From Arsenicitalea aurantiaca (GTDB taxonomy: Bacteria > Pseudomonadota > Alphaproteobacteria > Rhizobiales > Devosiaceae), in assembly GCF_003994485.1 (NCBI RefSeq), contig NZ_RZNJ01000004.1, positions 62,001 through 126,000 on the forward strand: a stretch of 64,000 nucleotides of DNA. Direction: 5' to 3'. The first letter of the stretch is position 1. Each line of letters opens with the position of its first letter. A model generated the notes under the pieces. The model had not been told where the DNA came from, did no database searches, and worked only from the letters and a program-made list of their open reading frames with translations. Below are positions 9,375 through 16,881 of this stretch, piece after piece. Position numbers and translations under genes: made by a program.

Positions 9375-9869
9375 CTATCGACTGACAGAATCGCTCTGTC
9401 CGAGGCCCACAACAACGAGCGCCGCACCGGCAGCGCCGCCTGCGGCCAGCAGAGCGGGCGTCATGTCGCCGCCCCCGCCCGCACCTTGATCTCCGACGGT
9501 GAGGGTATCTTCAATGACCCGCACGCAAAGATTCTCGCCTGCCGGCGAAATTGTCACTGTCGACGAGGGGCCCATCGCGATGGCGCAGCCACCACTGAAT
9601 GAAAGCGAGGCGCGCGAGGTGGCTCCGGTCGAGATCACGTCCCCAGCGCTGATTGAGCTGCCGACCCCGCCGGCCACAAGCCCAGAGGCTCCGGTGACAA
9701 AAATCTCTCCGTTCGCCTCGGAAATCGCGCCAAGTGCACCGGAAGCCGACGGCGAAAGGATACAGGCGCAATCGCCTTGAGCCATTGCAACTGACGGCAC
9801 GGCGACACCTAGAGGCGCAACCAAAATGATGGCCAGACTCGGCCACGCGACCAGGTTCTTTAGGAACAT
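9375..9869 (-). CDS. Secreted FecR-like domain protein heading the polysaccharide cluster
   Basis: A 164-residue protein with a clear signal peptide ending in AVPSVAMAQ, two cysteines in a CAC pair, then a beta-rich FecR-like segment (GEIFVTGASGLVAGGVGSSI, GDVISTGATSRASLSF). The end is a Gly-rich linker (GAGGGGD) and a hydrophobic C-terminal segment. The arrangement suggests a periplasmic or envelope-anchored protein with a C-terminal helix. It is the first gene of the minus-strand cluster, about 100 bases upstream of the phosphatase. The function is not known, and the FecR-like reading rests on pattern only. Confidence 0.65.
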   Translation of the reverse strand: MFLKNLVAWPSLAIILVAPLGVAVPSVAMAQGDCACILSPSASGALGAISEANGEIFVTGASGLVAGGVGSSISAGDVISTGATSRASLSFSGGCAIAMGPSSTVTISPAGENLCVRVIEDTLTVGDQGAGGGGDMTPALLAAGGAAGAALVVVGLGQSDSVSR

Positions 9870-10648
9870 CTTAATACTCTCGCCCCGTTACCGGCTCACT
9901 GCAAATATTGAACTGACGATAGGGGATGGAGACCTCTCGATCAAGTCGCGATGCGCTCCCACGGGAAGATAGTCTGGCGACTGTTGCCCAAATAGCGGCC
10001 TCCGGCAGGGTCAGCTCACCAGATCGTGGGCACGTTGCTCAAATATCCATCACAAGCGTGCGCGGCAGGCACTCTTAACGGCCGGACGCGCGCAACGGAC
10101 GCCATGACCGATGCGGTCTCAGGGCAGGCCCTATTCTGCGTCTCTTCGCGACGTCTCCGCATTGGGAGACCAGACAATATAGACGCTGCCCACCCGCCAG
10201 ACGGGAACCTGCCGATCACGCTCCCGCCGACGCAGTTGATGGCTCCGCTTCACTTTCAAAATGCCGCGCGGCAACCTGATTTTGACATAGCTCACAGCAA
10301 TCTCCGCGAACATGTGCGCACTGAATATTACTGCTTAAGAGGACCATCTACAATAGACTTCGATCGACCCTCATGATGACAGGGGTTATGGGCTTGGCGG
10401 ACACTCTGTCTTGGATGCTGTCTGAAGGGGATCGGGTTGGCACGAGCACCAAGCGTTCCGACCAGCGAATGGATCATGCAACCACGACACCATGGAATGG
10501 GTACATCTCTGCAAGGACACCCGGTCGCCTGCACGCCCGCAAGGGTGTCCCGCGCCAAATTTGCCATCCTGTGCCGGCGGCATTTCTTGGCGCACGCGTT
10601 TTTGGGGCGAGCAGTCGGTCGCCACATCAATGCCGGGCCGGGTCTGCG
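9870..10648. other. Long gap with no convincing gene; probable promoter region of the polysaccharide cluster
   Basis: Several short open frames occur on both strands between 10016 and 10630, but their composition is rich in Arg, Ser and Pro like out-of-frame reads, and none has a good ribosome binding site. The stretch just upstream of 9870 must hold the promoter of the polysaccharide cluster. I could not pick out a clear -35/-10 pair. Confidence 0.45.
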
Positions 10649-11212
10649 CTATCTGCTGTGTTTCCGCTCGCGGTCGGCTTTACGACGCTCGCGCTCCATC
10701 TGAGCCGTCTCAAGGCCAGCCAAAGCCTCCCGTATGTCGTGCTCCGCACGGGCAATCTGCTCGATCAGCTTAACATATCGGAAGCGCCCGGTATCTTGCG
10801 TGAATGTGATCGTCCCAAGCAGGGCCTCAGCCCGGCAGCGGCTGCCATCCGCATCGGCAACTGCACGCTCGAGACCAGCCTTTGCATTAGCGGACAGCTG
10901 ACCGGTTTCTCGATACTCGGCAGCCACAGTCTGAGCCGCCGCAGCCGCATGGGTGTGCAGAGCAAGGTCTGCTCGGACGGGATCAAAGAGGGCGCTCACC
11001 GCGTCGGCGTCAAGGTCAACACTGCCGCGAGGGCCAAGACGGGCGGCATAGGGCGCAAGCTTTTCGTCCTTCTCGACCTTGGCTTGGCGTGCCGGCTGGA
11101 GTGTCGGGGTGGCACGAACTTCGCCTGCCCCGGACCTCCGGCTACGCGTCTGCATGACGATGGCCAGGACCCCTACCACGATGATGGCAAGGAGCAGGAT
11201 TGCGAACTCCAC
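10649..11212 (-). CDS. Small single-pass membrane protein with coiled coil, unknown function
   Basis: A 187-residue protein that starts with GTG at 11212, preceded by a good GGGAGG site about ten bases upstream. The first 20 residues form one membrane helix (EFAILLLAIIVVGVLAIV), followed by a basic stop-transfer run (QTRSRRS) and a linker. The C-terminal half is alanine- and charge-rich, predicted helical/coiled coil, and ends very basic. I recognise no family. An overlapping plus-strand frame is longer but has shadow-like composition. It lies 408 bases after the second clamp-like gene on the same strand; whether it belongs to that operon is unclear. Confidence 0.55.
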   Translation of the reverse strand: MEFAILLLAIIVVGVLAIVMQTRSRRSGAGEVRATPTLQPARQAKVEKDEKLAPYAARLGPRGSVDLDADAVSALFDPVRADLALHTHAAAAAQTVAAEYRETGQLSANAKAGLERAVADADGSRCRAEALLGTITFTQDTGRFRYVKLIEQIARAEHDIREALAGLETAQMERERRKADRERKHSR

Positions 11213-11620
11213 TGGCTTGATCCTCCCCCAAAGACGAACGTGACCGCCCTATTGAAAAACGCGAGCACCTTGCGAAATGCAAGCATCTAACGCAGCGCAA
11301 GCATTCCCACTACAGCAAAAGGGTTTCGTTGCGGACGCGGCGCCTCATTGACCTTGCAGATCGGATTTCCACGATTGCTGCACATTGCAAGGTTGCCGTG
11401 GACGCGGAAGCGGAAAAGGTGGTGCGCGACGCTCGATCGCGTCTGTGTCAACCTTTAGCCTTGACGTCTTAGTCGCGCGACAAGCTGGACACGCCATTGC
11501 CACGTCCAGGCGACATGGATGTTGGCAATGTCGATGCCATCAGGACTGCTCCACCGCACGCTCCCCTCCAACCCGTTCTGTCCATAGTTTTCGGTCGCGG
11601 CGCCTCGGCCAGCTGAACGC
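11213..11620. other. Gap between clamp-like gene and small membrane-protein gene; no gene seen
   Basis: There is no protein-like open frame on either strand. The stretch could contain the end of the clamp operon transcript and a promoter for the membrane-protein gene. I see no clear hairpin followed by a T run. Confidence 0.4.
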
Positions 11621-12973
11621 CTATTGTGTCGCAAAGGCACTCCGCACGGTGATCCCCGAGGCCACCATTAGTTCGTCCGTGATGAGAAGGACGTTCTCTC
11701 GCCATGATATAGCGACATTGGCTGAGCCAAAGTGAGTGATCACCTTGAGCAAGGTCAGGAGTTCGATACTGCCCGACCATCCAGTCGCCAACGCCGCGTG
11801 ATCCGAGACATCGATATACTTCCCGTCCACCGTTTCGACCCATTCATGCCCATCAGGCGTCTGCACCGAGAGCACGATGTCTTTATGACCTGGCGTGTCG
11901 GGAGGGAGCACAAGTTTGACCATGACCGGGTTGTCGCTGGCCAGGCGAAGCGCCTCGAGAGCCCTGCGGACGTGCGAGCGGACAACCAGGAATTGAAACC
12001 CTGCTTGTGCTTTCGCCAATAGTTCTTCGCGTGACGGGGAGTGGTCGGCGACGCAGGGGACCGAAATTTGCCCGGCACTATCCTCAAGAACGCGCATCGT
12101 CCCGACCTGAAACAGGCGCACCTCCCGCTCGAGCTTTAGTGCCGCTCGCGAGACCAAGAGCAGCGACGCGGACGAGATGCTCCAATCGCCCGAATGCCAA
12201 GGGACATCCAGTGCAAACCCAATAGCCGAATTCGTTCCCGCTATGCACCGGGCCGCCGAAAAGGTCGCTCGCAATCCGAACTGGGAAGCCTCGTCCATAG
12301 GCACAAACAGAGACAAATAGGTCGCGATCTCCTGGAAAAGCTCCAGATCGAACGGCACAGGATCTGGCGCCGTCTCTCCCTTGGCGATACGCGGTGCATC
12401 ATCTTTCATTATGGCCACAGGCCGAACGCGCTCATCAATCACCAGGGTGAGCCGCTGGCGGTCCATACGAAGGCGGAAATGGACCCGTGCTGTCTTTGCT
12501 ACCCCCAGGAGGCTGTCAAGCAATTGAGCGTCGACTCTAAACCGAGCGTCCCGGAAAGGGCCTTGGGTTCGGATCCCGGACGTGCTTGTCGGGACGTGCA
12601 GTCGACACATGCCCGCCAGACTTCGCGACTCGATCAATAGACCGTCCTGCTTTTGGTCGGCGCGGTCTGCCTTGATCAGGGTGACAGTATGCGGCTGGTT
12701 TTTTCTACCCGCGACAATCGTGGCGAGCGCGAGCGCCTTGCGGAGCTTGTTGGCGTCAACCAGAAAGACGTGCTCCTGCTCACCCGGCGGCGACACCTCG
12801 GGCTCCGTTTGCAGCGCATCATCGTGGGGAAACTGAAGCACCCCGAAATCATCTGAAAATTCGGACCCGGGATGCTCAACAAGCTGATTGAAATCCAGGT
12901 CTTCGTCATCTTCGAGCTCCTGAGCGTCATGGTTGAGATCAGGCTTGGGGCCGATTGGTCCGTTCGTGCTCAT
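11621..12973 (-). CDS. Divergent DNA sliding-clamp-like protein B (DnaN-like fold, inferred)
   Basis: A 450-residue protein, third gene of the clamp/loader/clamp operon. After an acidic tail of about 60 residues (AQELEDDEDLDFNQLVE), the rest reads as three similar alpha/beta repeats like the beta clamp. Repeat 1 has FLVDANKLRKALALATIV and RFRVDAQLLDSLLGVAKTA. Repeat 2 has VPFDLELFQEIATYLSLF and DWSISSASLLLV. Repeat 3 has QFLVVRSHVRRALEAL and GSIELLTLLKVITHFG, then SWRENVLLITDE near the end. A beta clamp is about 370-400 residues in three domains, so the length fits once the tail is removed. The start at 12973 lies one base after the loader stop. Similarity to DnaN is by pattern and context only; the usual LIMP-type C-terminus is absent. 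Confidence 0.6.
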   Translation of the reverse strand: MSTNGPIGPKPDLNHDAQELEDDEDLDFNQLVEHPGSEFSDDFGVLQFPHDDALQTEPEVSPPGEQEHVFLVDANKLRKALALATIVAGRKNQPHTVTLIKADRADQKQDGLLIESRSLAGMCRLHVPTSTSGIRTQGPFRDARFRVDAQLLDSLLGVAKTARVHFRLRMDRQRLTLVIDERVRPVAIMKDDAPRIAKGETAPDPVPFDLELFQEIATYLSLFVPMDEASQFGLRATFSAARCIAGTNSAIGFALDVPWHSGDWSISSASLLLVSRAALKLEREVRLFQVGTMRVLEDSAGQISVPCVADHSPSREELLAKAQAGFQFLVVRSHVRRALEALRLASDNPVMVKLVLPPDTPGHKDIVLSVQTPDGHEWVETVDGKYIDVSDHAALATGWSGSIELLTLLKVITHFGSANVAISWRENVLLITDELMVASGITVRSAFATQ

Positions 12974-12974
12974 G

Positions 12975-14831
12975 TCAACTCCCAGTAAACCGAGGTGCCG
13001 GTGGAGCGGCACGGTTGAAGGGCTTATGCCCGATGATGGTCGCGTTCTCCCAATCTCGCCAGGTTGCTAGCTCCCACGGGTCCTCGAGCGTGGACCAGCG
13101 TCCTTCACGGAGCCAGTCGATCACCCCTTGCCCCCGCTGGTCGGCGAGCAGCTGGACATGGCGGTCAAACCCTCCACCCATGCCGATAGCGCGCCGACTG
13201 AACTGGGGACCTAGCGGCTCCATTGCGCCTTTTCGCACCCCGAGCAGCTCGGTGATGGCGCAAGGCGGGCCGAAACCTGTTTCGACTTTCATGCGTGGAT
13301 CGAGCGAAGTGGCAAAGTCACGGATGATCTTGGCCTGAAAGGCCATGCGCCGCTTGTCGCTCGGCTCGTGACAGGCGCTTAGCATATCCCTCGCGCCAAG
13401 TTTTCGGTCAAGCCAACTGGCGACCAGTTCGTGATCCCTCGGGGTGATCATGACCCCGAGGAGCGTTTGAGGCGTACCCTGGCGATAGCGATGAAGGTAA
13501 ACCCATCCAGGCACTTGGCGCCGACGCTTCCGCAGGAACATGGCGAGACCATGTGTGAGCTCCGAAAGGCGTTGGCTGGCCCCTTCCGGGTTGCGGCCGT
13601 GGTCGATCTCAAGCGCAAACGAGACGGGCACGCCCGCCACCTGAACGCCGGCCGTCATGTACCTGACGAGCGGGCGAAACTGCTTCTTGTAGCCGAGATA
13701 GCGCTCACCCCCACCCGGTTGCCCTGGCTGTTTCTCTAACCGAATTGTCGGGCTGGTACGGATGAAGGGGCCTGGCAGCAGCATCGCGCTGCCTATGCGG
13801 TCGCTAGTCTCGCTGACCGCCGCAGTGAGCTGGGCAGGCGACATCGGGACTCTTTGTTGCCTCCAGATGCGCACAAGATCCTGGCCGGTTTGCACGGCGT
13901 TTCTGCGGCGATGTTTTGCCGAACGCACGATCGCATCGGATAGCATCGCCGCATGAGGATCATGCGGTTGCTCTGACAGGAGCGCACGGAGCGCACGGCC
14001 GAACAGATCCTCTACTTCGCGGCGCACCTCTTCCGGAGACGATCGGCCTATCAAGAGATTAAGGACCTCCTTCGAGGCTCGCCCCTCGATCAGGGCTTGC
14101 AGCGCAACTTGCCCTTGCGGCAGGTCGAGTGCGCTGCGCAACGCCTCAAGCGACATTTCCTCATACCCCGCAATCGCACGAAGCTCATAAAGCAGGCGCA
14201 GCGCATGCCCAGCCGCTCCCGAGGCGGCCTCAAGGATCAAGCCGACATGCTGGTCAGCCAGGTGCATGCGCGCTTCTGAGGCGCGCTGCCTTAGCCACGG
14301 TGCGAGCTCTGCGTCACCGACGCTTCGCAGCACGATGTTGGTAAATCGCCAAAGCAACCCTAAGTGGCGGTGGGTAAGATCGCCGAAGCTGTTGCAGGTC
14401 AATATAATCATGCCGGCGGGTCCCAACGCATCGGCCGCACCCTCGATCATCTTGATGGGCTGCACCTGCATCCCTGCTGCATCATCGATAACCACCACAC
14501 CATGGCGCTCGCGCTTCAGCAGGCTCACCGCATCACCAATCGTCTCGACCCTGCCGTCATCCGCAGCGTTGATAAAGAGGAAACTGCCTAGCGTCCTCTG
14601 GTCCACACCGTGACAATTTTTACAGGATCCACACGGCGATAGGTCGACGCGGCGCTCGTCACATAGCCAGCTCTTGGCGGCAAGTTGAGCGAGGCTGGTC
14701 TTCCCTGTACCGGGAGGGCCGCTTATGACCAGCAGGGCGGGACGACTTTGCTCCGTCAACACCGATTTGAGGCGTAGAACGGCTGCCTGCTGGCCGACGA
14801 TATCGTCGAATGTCCGGGGCCCCGGCGTCAT
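12975..14831 (-). CDS. DnaX-like clamp-loader AAA+ ATPase with unknown C-terminal region
   Basis: A 618-residue protein. Residues 1-240 match the gamma/tau clamp-loader layout: FDDIVGQ (residues 8-14), Walker A GPPGTGKTS (38-46), a zinc module Cys57-x9-Cys67-x2-Cys70-x2-Cys73 (the DnaX spacing), FINAADDGRVETI where DnaX has its IDAAS segment, Walker B VVVIDD (112-117) and sensor 1 TCNS (145-148). The DnaX SRC arginine-finger motif is replaced by LLWRF, keeping an Arg at 162, and the sensor 2 GxxRDAL reads GAAGHAL. These changes suggest altered ATPase control. Residues from about 340 to 618 match nothing I know (EIDHGRNPEGASQRLSEL, GWVYLHRYRQGTPQTLLGV). It is not a DnaX tau tail. The gene overlaps clamp A by ATGA and clamp B follows after one base. 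Confidence 0.75.
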   Translation of the reverse strand: MTPGPRTFDDIVGQQAAVLRLKSVLTEQSRPALLVISGPPGTGKTSLAQLAAKSWLCDERRVDLSPCGSCKNCHGVDQRTLGSFLFINAADDGRVETIGDAVSLLKRERHGVVVIDDAAGMQVQPIKMIEGAADALGPAGMIILTCNSFGDLTHRHLGLLWRFTNIVLRSVGDAELAPWLRQRASEARMHLADQHVGLILEAASGAAGHALRLLYELRAIAGYEEMSLEALRSALDLPQGQVALQALIEGRASKEVLNLLIGRSSPEEVRREVEDLFGRALRALLSEQPHDPHAAMLSDAIVRSAKHRRRNAVQTGQDLVRIWRQQRVPMSPAQLTAAVSETSDRIGSAMLLPGPFIRTSPTIRLEKQPGQPGGGERYLGYKKQFRPLVRYMTAGVQVAGVPVSFALEIDHGRNPEGASQRLSELTHGLAMFLRKRRRQVPGWVYLHRYRQGTPQTLLGVMITPRDHELVASWLDRKLGARDMLSACHEPSDKRRMAFQAKIIRDFATSLDPRMKVETGFGPPCAITELLGVRKGAMEPLGPQFSRRAIGMGGGFDRHVQLLADQRGQGVIDWLREGRWSTLEDPWELATWRDWENATIIGHKPFNRAAPPAPRFTGS

Positions 14832-16168
14832 GTCGTTGCTCCTGCATCGCGTCTCTGCGACGAAGGACGTGACCGCGACCGCGACCGCGGCTTCTTCGAG
14901 GAAGCCTGCCCGTTGGTCGCTTCGGTTAAGTAGTCCACGTTGGCACCGGCCAATCCCACAAGCGTGACGACACCCCGGGTCAGCTTGAGCTCCAAGGCGA
15001 GGGTCGGCTCTTCAACGCCCTGCAGCATCAGCTGAAGATGATCGAAGCTTACAAAGAAGATGCCCGGCAGGGGGTGCGGCGCCTCCGGAATGTCCACGCG
15101 CAGTCGGTGTTCGCAAACCACATCCGGCCGATGGTTGACCTCAAGATCGAGGACCGGACCCTCAGTGTCGCTCGAGAGGCGAAAGCCGATTTGTTCCTCC
15201 GCGCCCGTGCGATAGCCAACACTGAAAATCTCCAGCGTCCGACGAATTTCCTCTCGATCCGCCCGAACGATCATCGGTGAGGAGATGCGCTGAAGATAGA
15301 GGGCAACATCAGCTGCCTTATCTGGCGCGTTCCAGGCCATCATGTGCCCGTCTGCGGCCAAAAGATAAGCGCCATCGGCAGCAACCAGCATTGCCGGGGC
15401 CGGGAAAAACGGTAATGCGGCGATTACGCTCGGCAAGCTGCTGCCGGCAATCTGATGCAGCTTGTCGGAAAGCCCTGGATTTTTGGCAACGATACGTCCG
15501 GTCTGGGAGCGAGCATGGACAGCGCCGTTCCCAATGATCGCGATGTCGCGCTCGGAGCCATCGCATGGCAGCCACTTCAGCGCTTGGACCAGCGTTGCTC
15601 GGCAGCCGCTCTCGGCCGTCGACTCATCGATGACCTTTAGGCCCTGCAGGCTGAGGAGCGGAGACTTTGGTATGTCCAGAAGCCGGCACGCGCGACGCCG
15701 CCCCCCTTGCTCGGCTTTCAGCGTCTTGTGCGTAAAATTCACCGTCATCGTGAAAAGCGTTTCTAGCGAAGCTATGCTCGCGAGCATATTCCAGGAGAAC
15801 GCGATGGCTAAACCTTCCGCTGGAACATTATTACAAGTGGCTTTATACTCCCACGTATGTGCCGATTGGTCTTGGGCATACAGAGTTATAAGCGCACTGA
15901 GGGGATACACCTGCATGATGACAACAGGGTCATACTTGGAGAGGACCTTCATCGCTCTCCAGTACTGGTGCAGTGCGGGACCACCAAACGTGAATTCGTA
16001 TTCTGGAAGCCCGGCCTGGGGTAGGATAGCCTTGGGAGGTGCGGCATTAGCGGGGGCCGCTTCAGCTGGCGTCGGCGCGAATTCCTGGCCCCGACGAATA
16101 ACCTCAGAAGGACGCGTTGGCCGCAGGAGGTCACCGTTCGTAATAATGAGCTCCAGCTGCTCTTCCAT
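14828..16168 (-). CDS. Divergent DNA sliding-clamp-like protein A (DnaN-like fold, inferred)
   Basis: A 446-residue protein, first gene of the operon. A Pro/Ala-rich leader of about 50 residues is followed by a segment like clamp domain 1: LHQYWRAMKVLSKYDPVVIM, then LITLYAQDQSAHTWEY, AEGLAIAFSWNMLASIASLE and FTMTVNFTHKTLKAEQGG. A second domain contains LPSVIAALPFF and AYLLAADGHMMAWNAP, which recalls the clamp 'TDGHRL' turn. A third contains IVRADREEIRRTLEIFSV and FFVSFDHLQLMLQGVEE. The tail is basic (SSKKPRSRSRSRPSSQRR). The start at 16168 has an AAGGA site ten bases upstream. DnaN homology is my reading from pattern, length and the loader next door. It is clearly different from clamp B in sequence. 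Confidence 0.6.
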   Translation of the reverse strand: MEEQLELIITNGDLLRPTRPSEVIRRGQEFAPTPAEAAPANAAPPKAILPQAGLPEYEFTFGGPALHQYWRAMKVLSKYDPVVIMQVYPLSALITLYAQDQSAHTWEYKATCNNVPAEGLAIAFSWNMLASIASLETLFTMTVNFTHKTLKAEQGGRRRACRLLDIPKSPLLSLQGLKVIDESTAESGCRATLVQALKWLPCDGSERDIAIIGNGAVHARSQTGRIVAKNPGLSDKLHQIAGSSLPSVIAALPFFPAPAMLVAADGAYLLAADGHMMAWNAPDKAADVALYLQRISSPMIVRADREEIRRTLEIFSVGYRTGAEEQIGFRLSSDTEGPVLDLEVNHRPDVVCEHRLRVDIPEAPHPLPGIFFVSFDHLQLMLQGVEEPTLALELKLTRGVVTLVGLAGANVDYLTEATNGQASSKKPRSRSRSRPSSQRRDAGATT

Positions 16169-16191
16169 ATTAACGCAATTCCTTAAAATTC

Positions 16192-16204
16192 ATCCAATCT
16201 GGAT
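16192..16204. promoter_or_regulatory. Small palindrome in the divergent clamp operon / H-NS-like promoter region
   Basis: A perfect inverted repeat ATCCA-atc-TGGAT lies in the 72-base interval between the starts of clamp A (16168, minus) and the H-NS-like gene (16241, plus). Its position suits an operator acting on both promoters. The sequence is short, so chance occurrence is possible. Confidence 0.3.
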
Positions 16205-16240
16205 ATGGTGTATCGCTAAAATGCGTCAAGGGGTGCAGCG

Positions 16241-16597
16241 ATGAATAATTACCGTGAGATCCGGAAGCTATTCGGCACGCTTCCGCTGCCGGCGAAAACC
16301 GAGCTCCTCTCGTTGCTGCAACATGACCTGGACAAGGATCTGCGACGGGCGGCCGAGCTTATGGCCGAGCTCCAGACCCTGGGCGTGAAGGTGCCCGATC
16401 CGGGCACTCTCGAAGCCCCGAAAAAACGCAGGCCGCCTGCTCCCAAATACCAAAGTCGAAAGCATCCACATTTGACTTGGTCGGGGCGCGGCAAGCTGGC
16501 GCGTTGGCTCGACGAGGAGATGCGAGAGACGGGTTTGCGGCTTGAGGACTTCCTGATCCGACGCACTAATAGCGGGCCCGATCAGACTGCAACTTGA
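16241..16597 (+). CDS. H-NS family DNA-binding protein
   Basis: A 118-residue protein. The N-terminal half is helical with a coiled-coil pattern (LPAKTELLSLLQHDLDKDLR), as in the oligomerisation region of H-NS. A basic Pro-rich linker (PKKRRPPAPKYQ) follows, then the H-NS C-terminal DNA-binding motif: HPHLTWSGRGKLARWLDEEM contains the conserved TWSGRGxxPxWL pattern with Leu-Ala replacing the usual Arg-Pro. H-NS family proteins silence AT-rich or foreign DNA. It is divergent from the clamp operon and could silence it or other island genes; that link is inferred. Island-borne H-NS copies are common. Confidence 0.8.
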   Translation: MNNYREIRKLFGTLPLPAKTELLSLLQHDLDKDLRRAAELMAELQTLGVKVPDPGTLEAPKKRRPPAPKYQSRKHPHLTWSGRGKLARWLDEEMRETGLRLEDFLIRRTNSGPDQTAT

Positions 16598-16881
16598 AAC
16601 CACATTCATCCTGGATTGAAACAGAACCAAGAAGCCTGCTTCCCTGCTGAATGCTAAATGATTGATTTTAAATAATAAAAATGGTCATCGCGTGCTGATA
16701 GCGCTTGCTGTAGATTGAGATCACCGAGAAGCAGTGAATACGCGGCCATCCTGGGAATAGCTGCCGCCCGCGAGACTCCCCCTTCAAAGGAGGGGCTCGG
16801 GGTAATTGGACCTTGCCGGCTCTTCACGCACTAGCAATTTCGCAGCGCTCGACCAGAAGCACCTTCAAACGGAGGTGCTTC

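Noticed and set aside
10373-11290. 305-codon plus-strand frame overlapping the small membrane-protein gene
   Set aside because: Its composition is shadow-like, whereas the minus-strand frame has a strong ribosome binding site, a clean membrane helix and a coiled coil.
14828-16168. Simple phage structural protein explanation for clamp-like protein A
   Set aside because: No other phage structural or packaging genes are near, and the direct coupling to a DnaX-like loader favours a replication-type fold.
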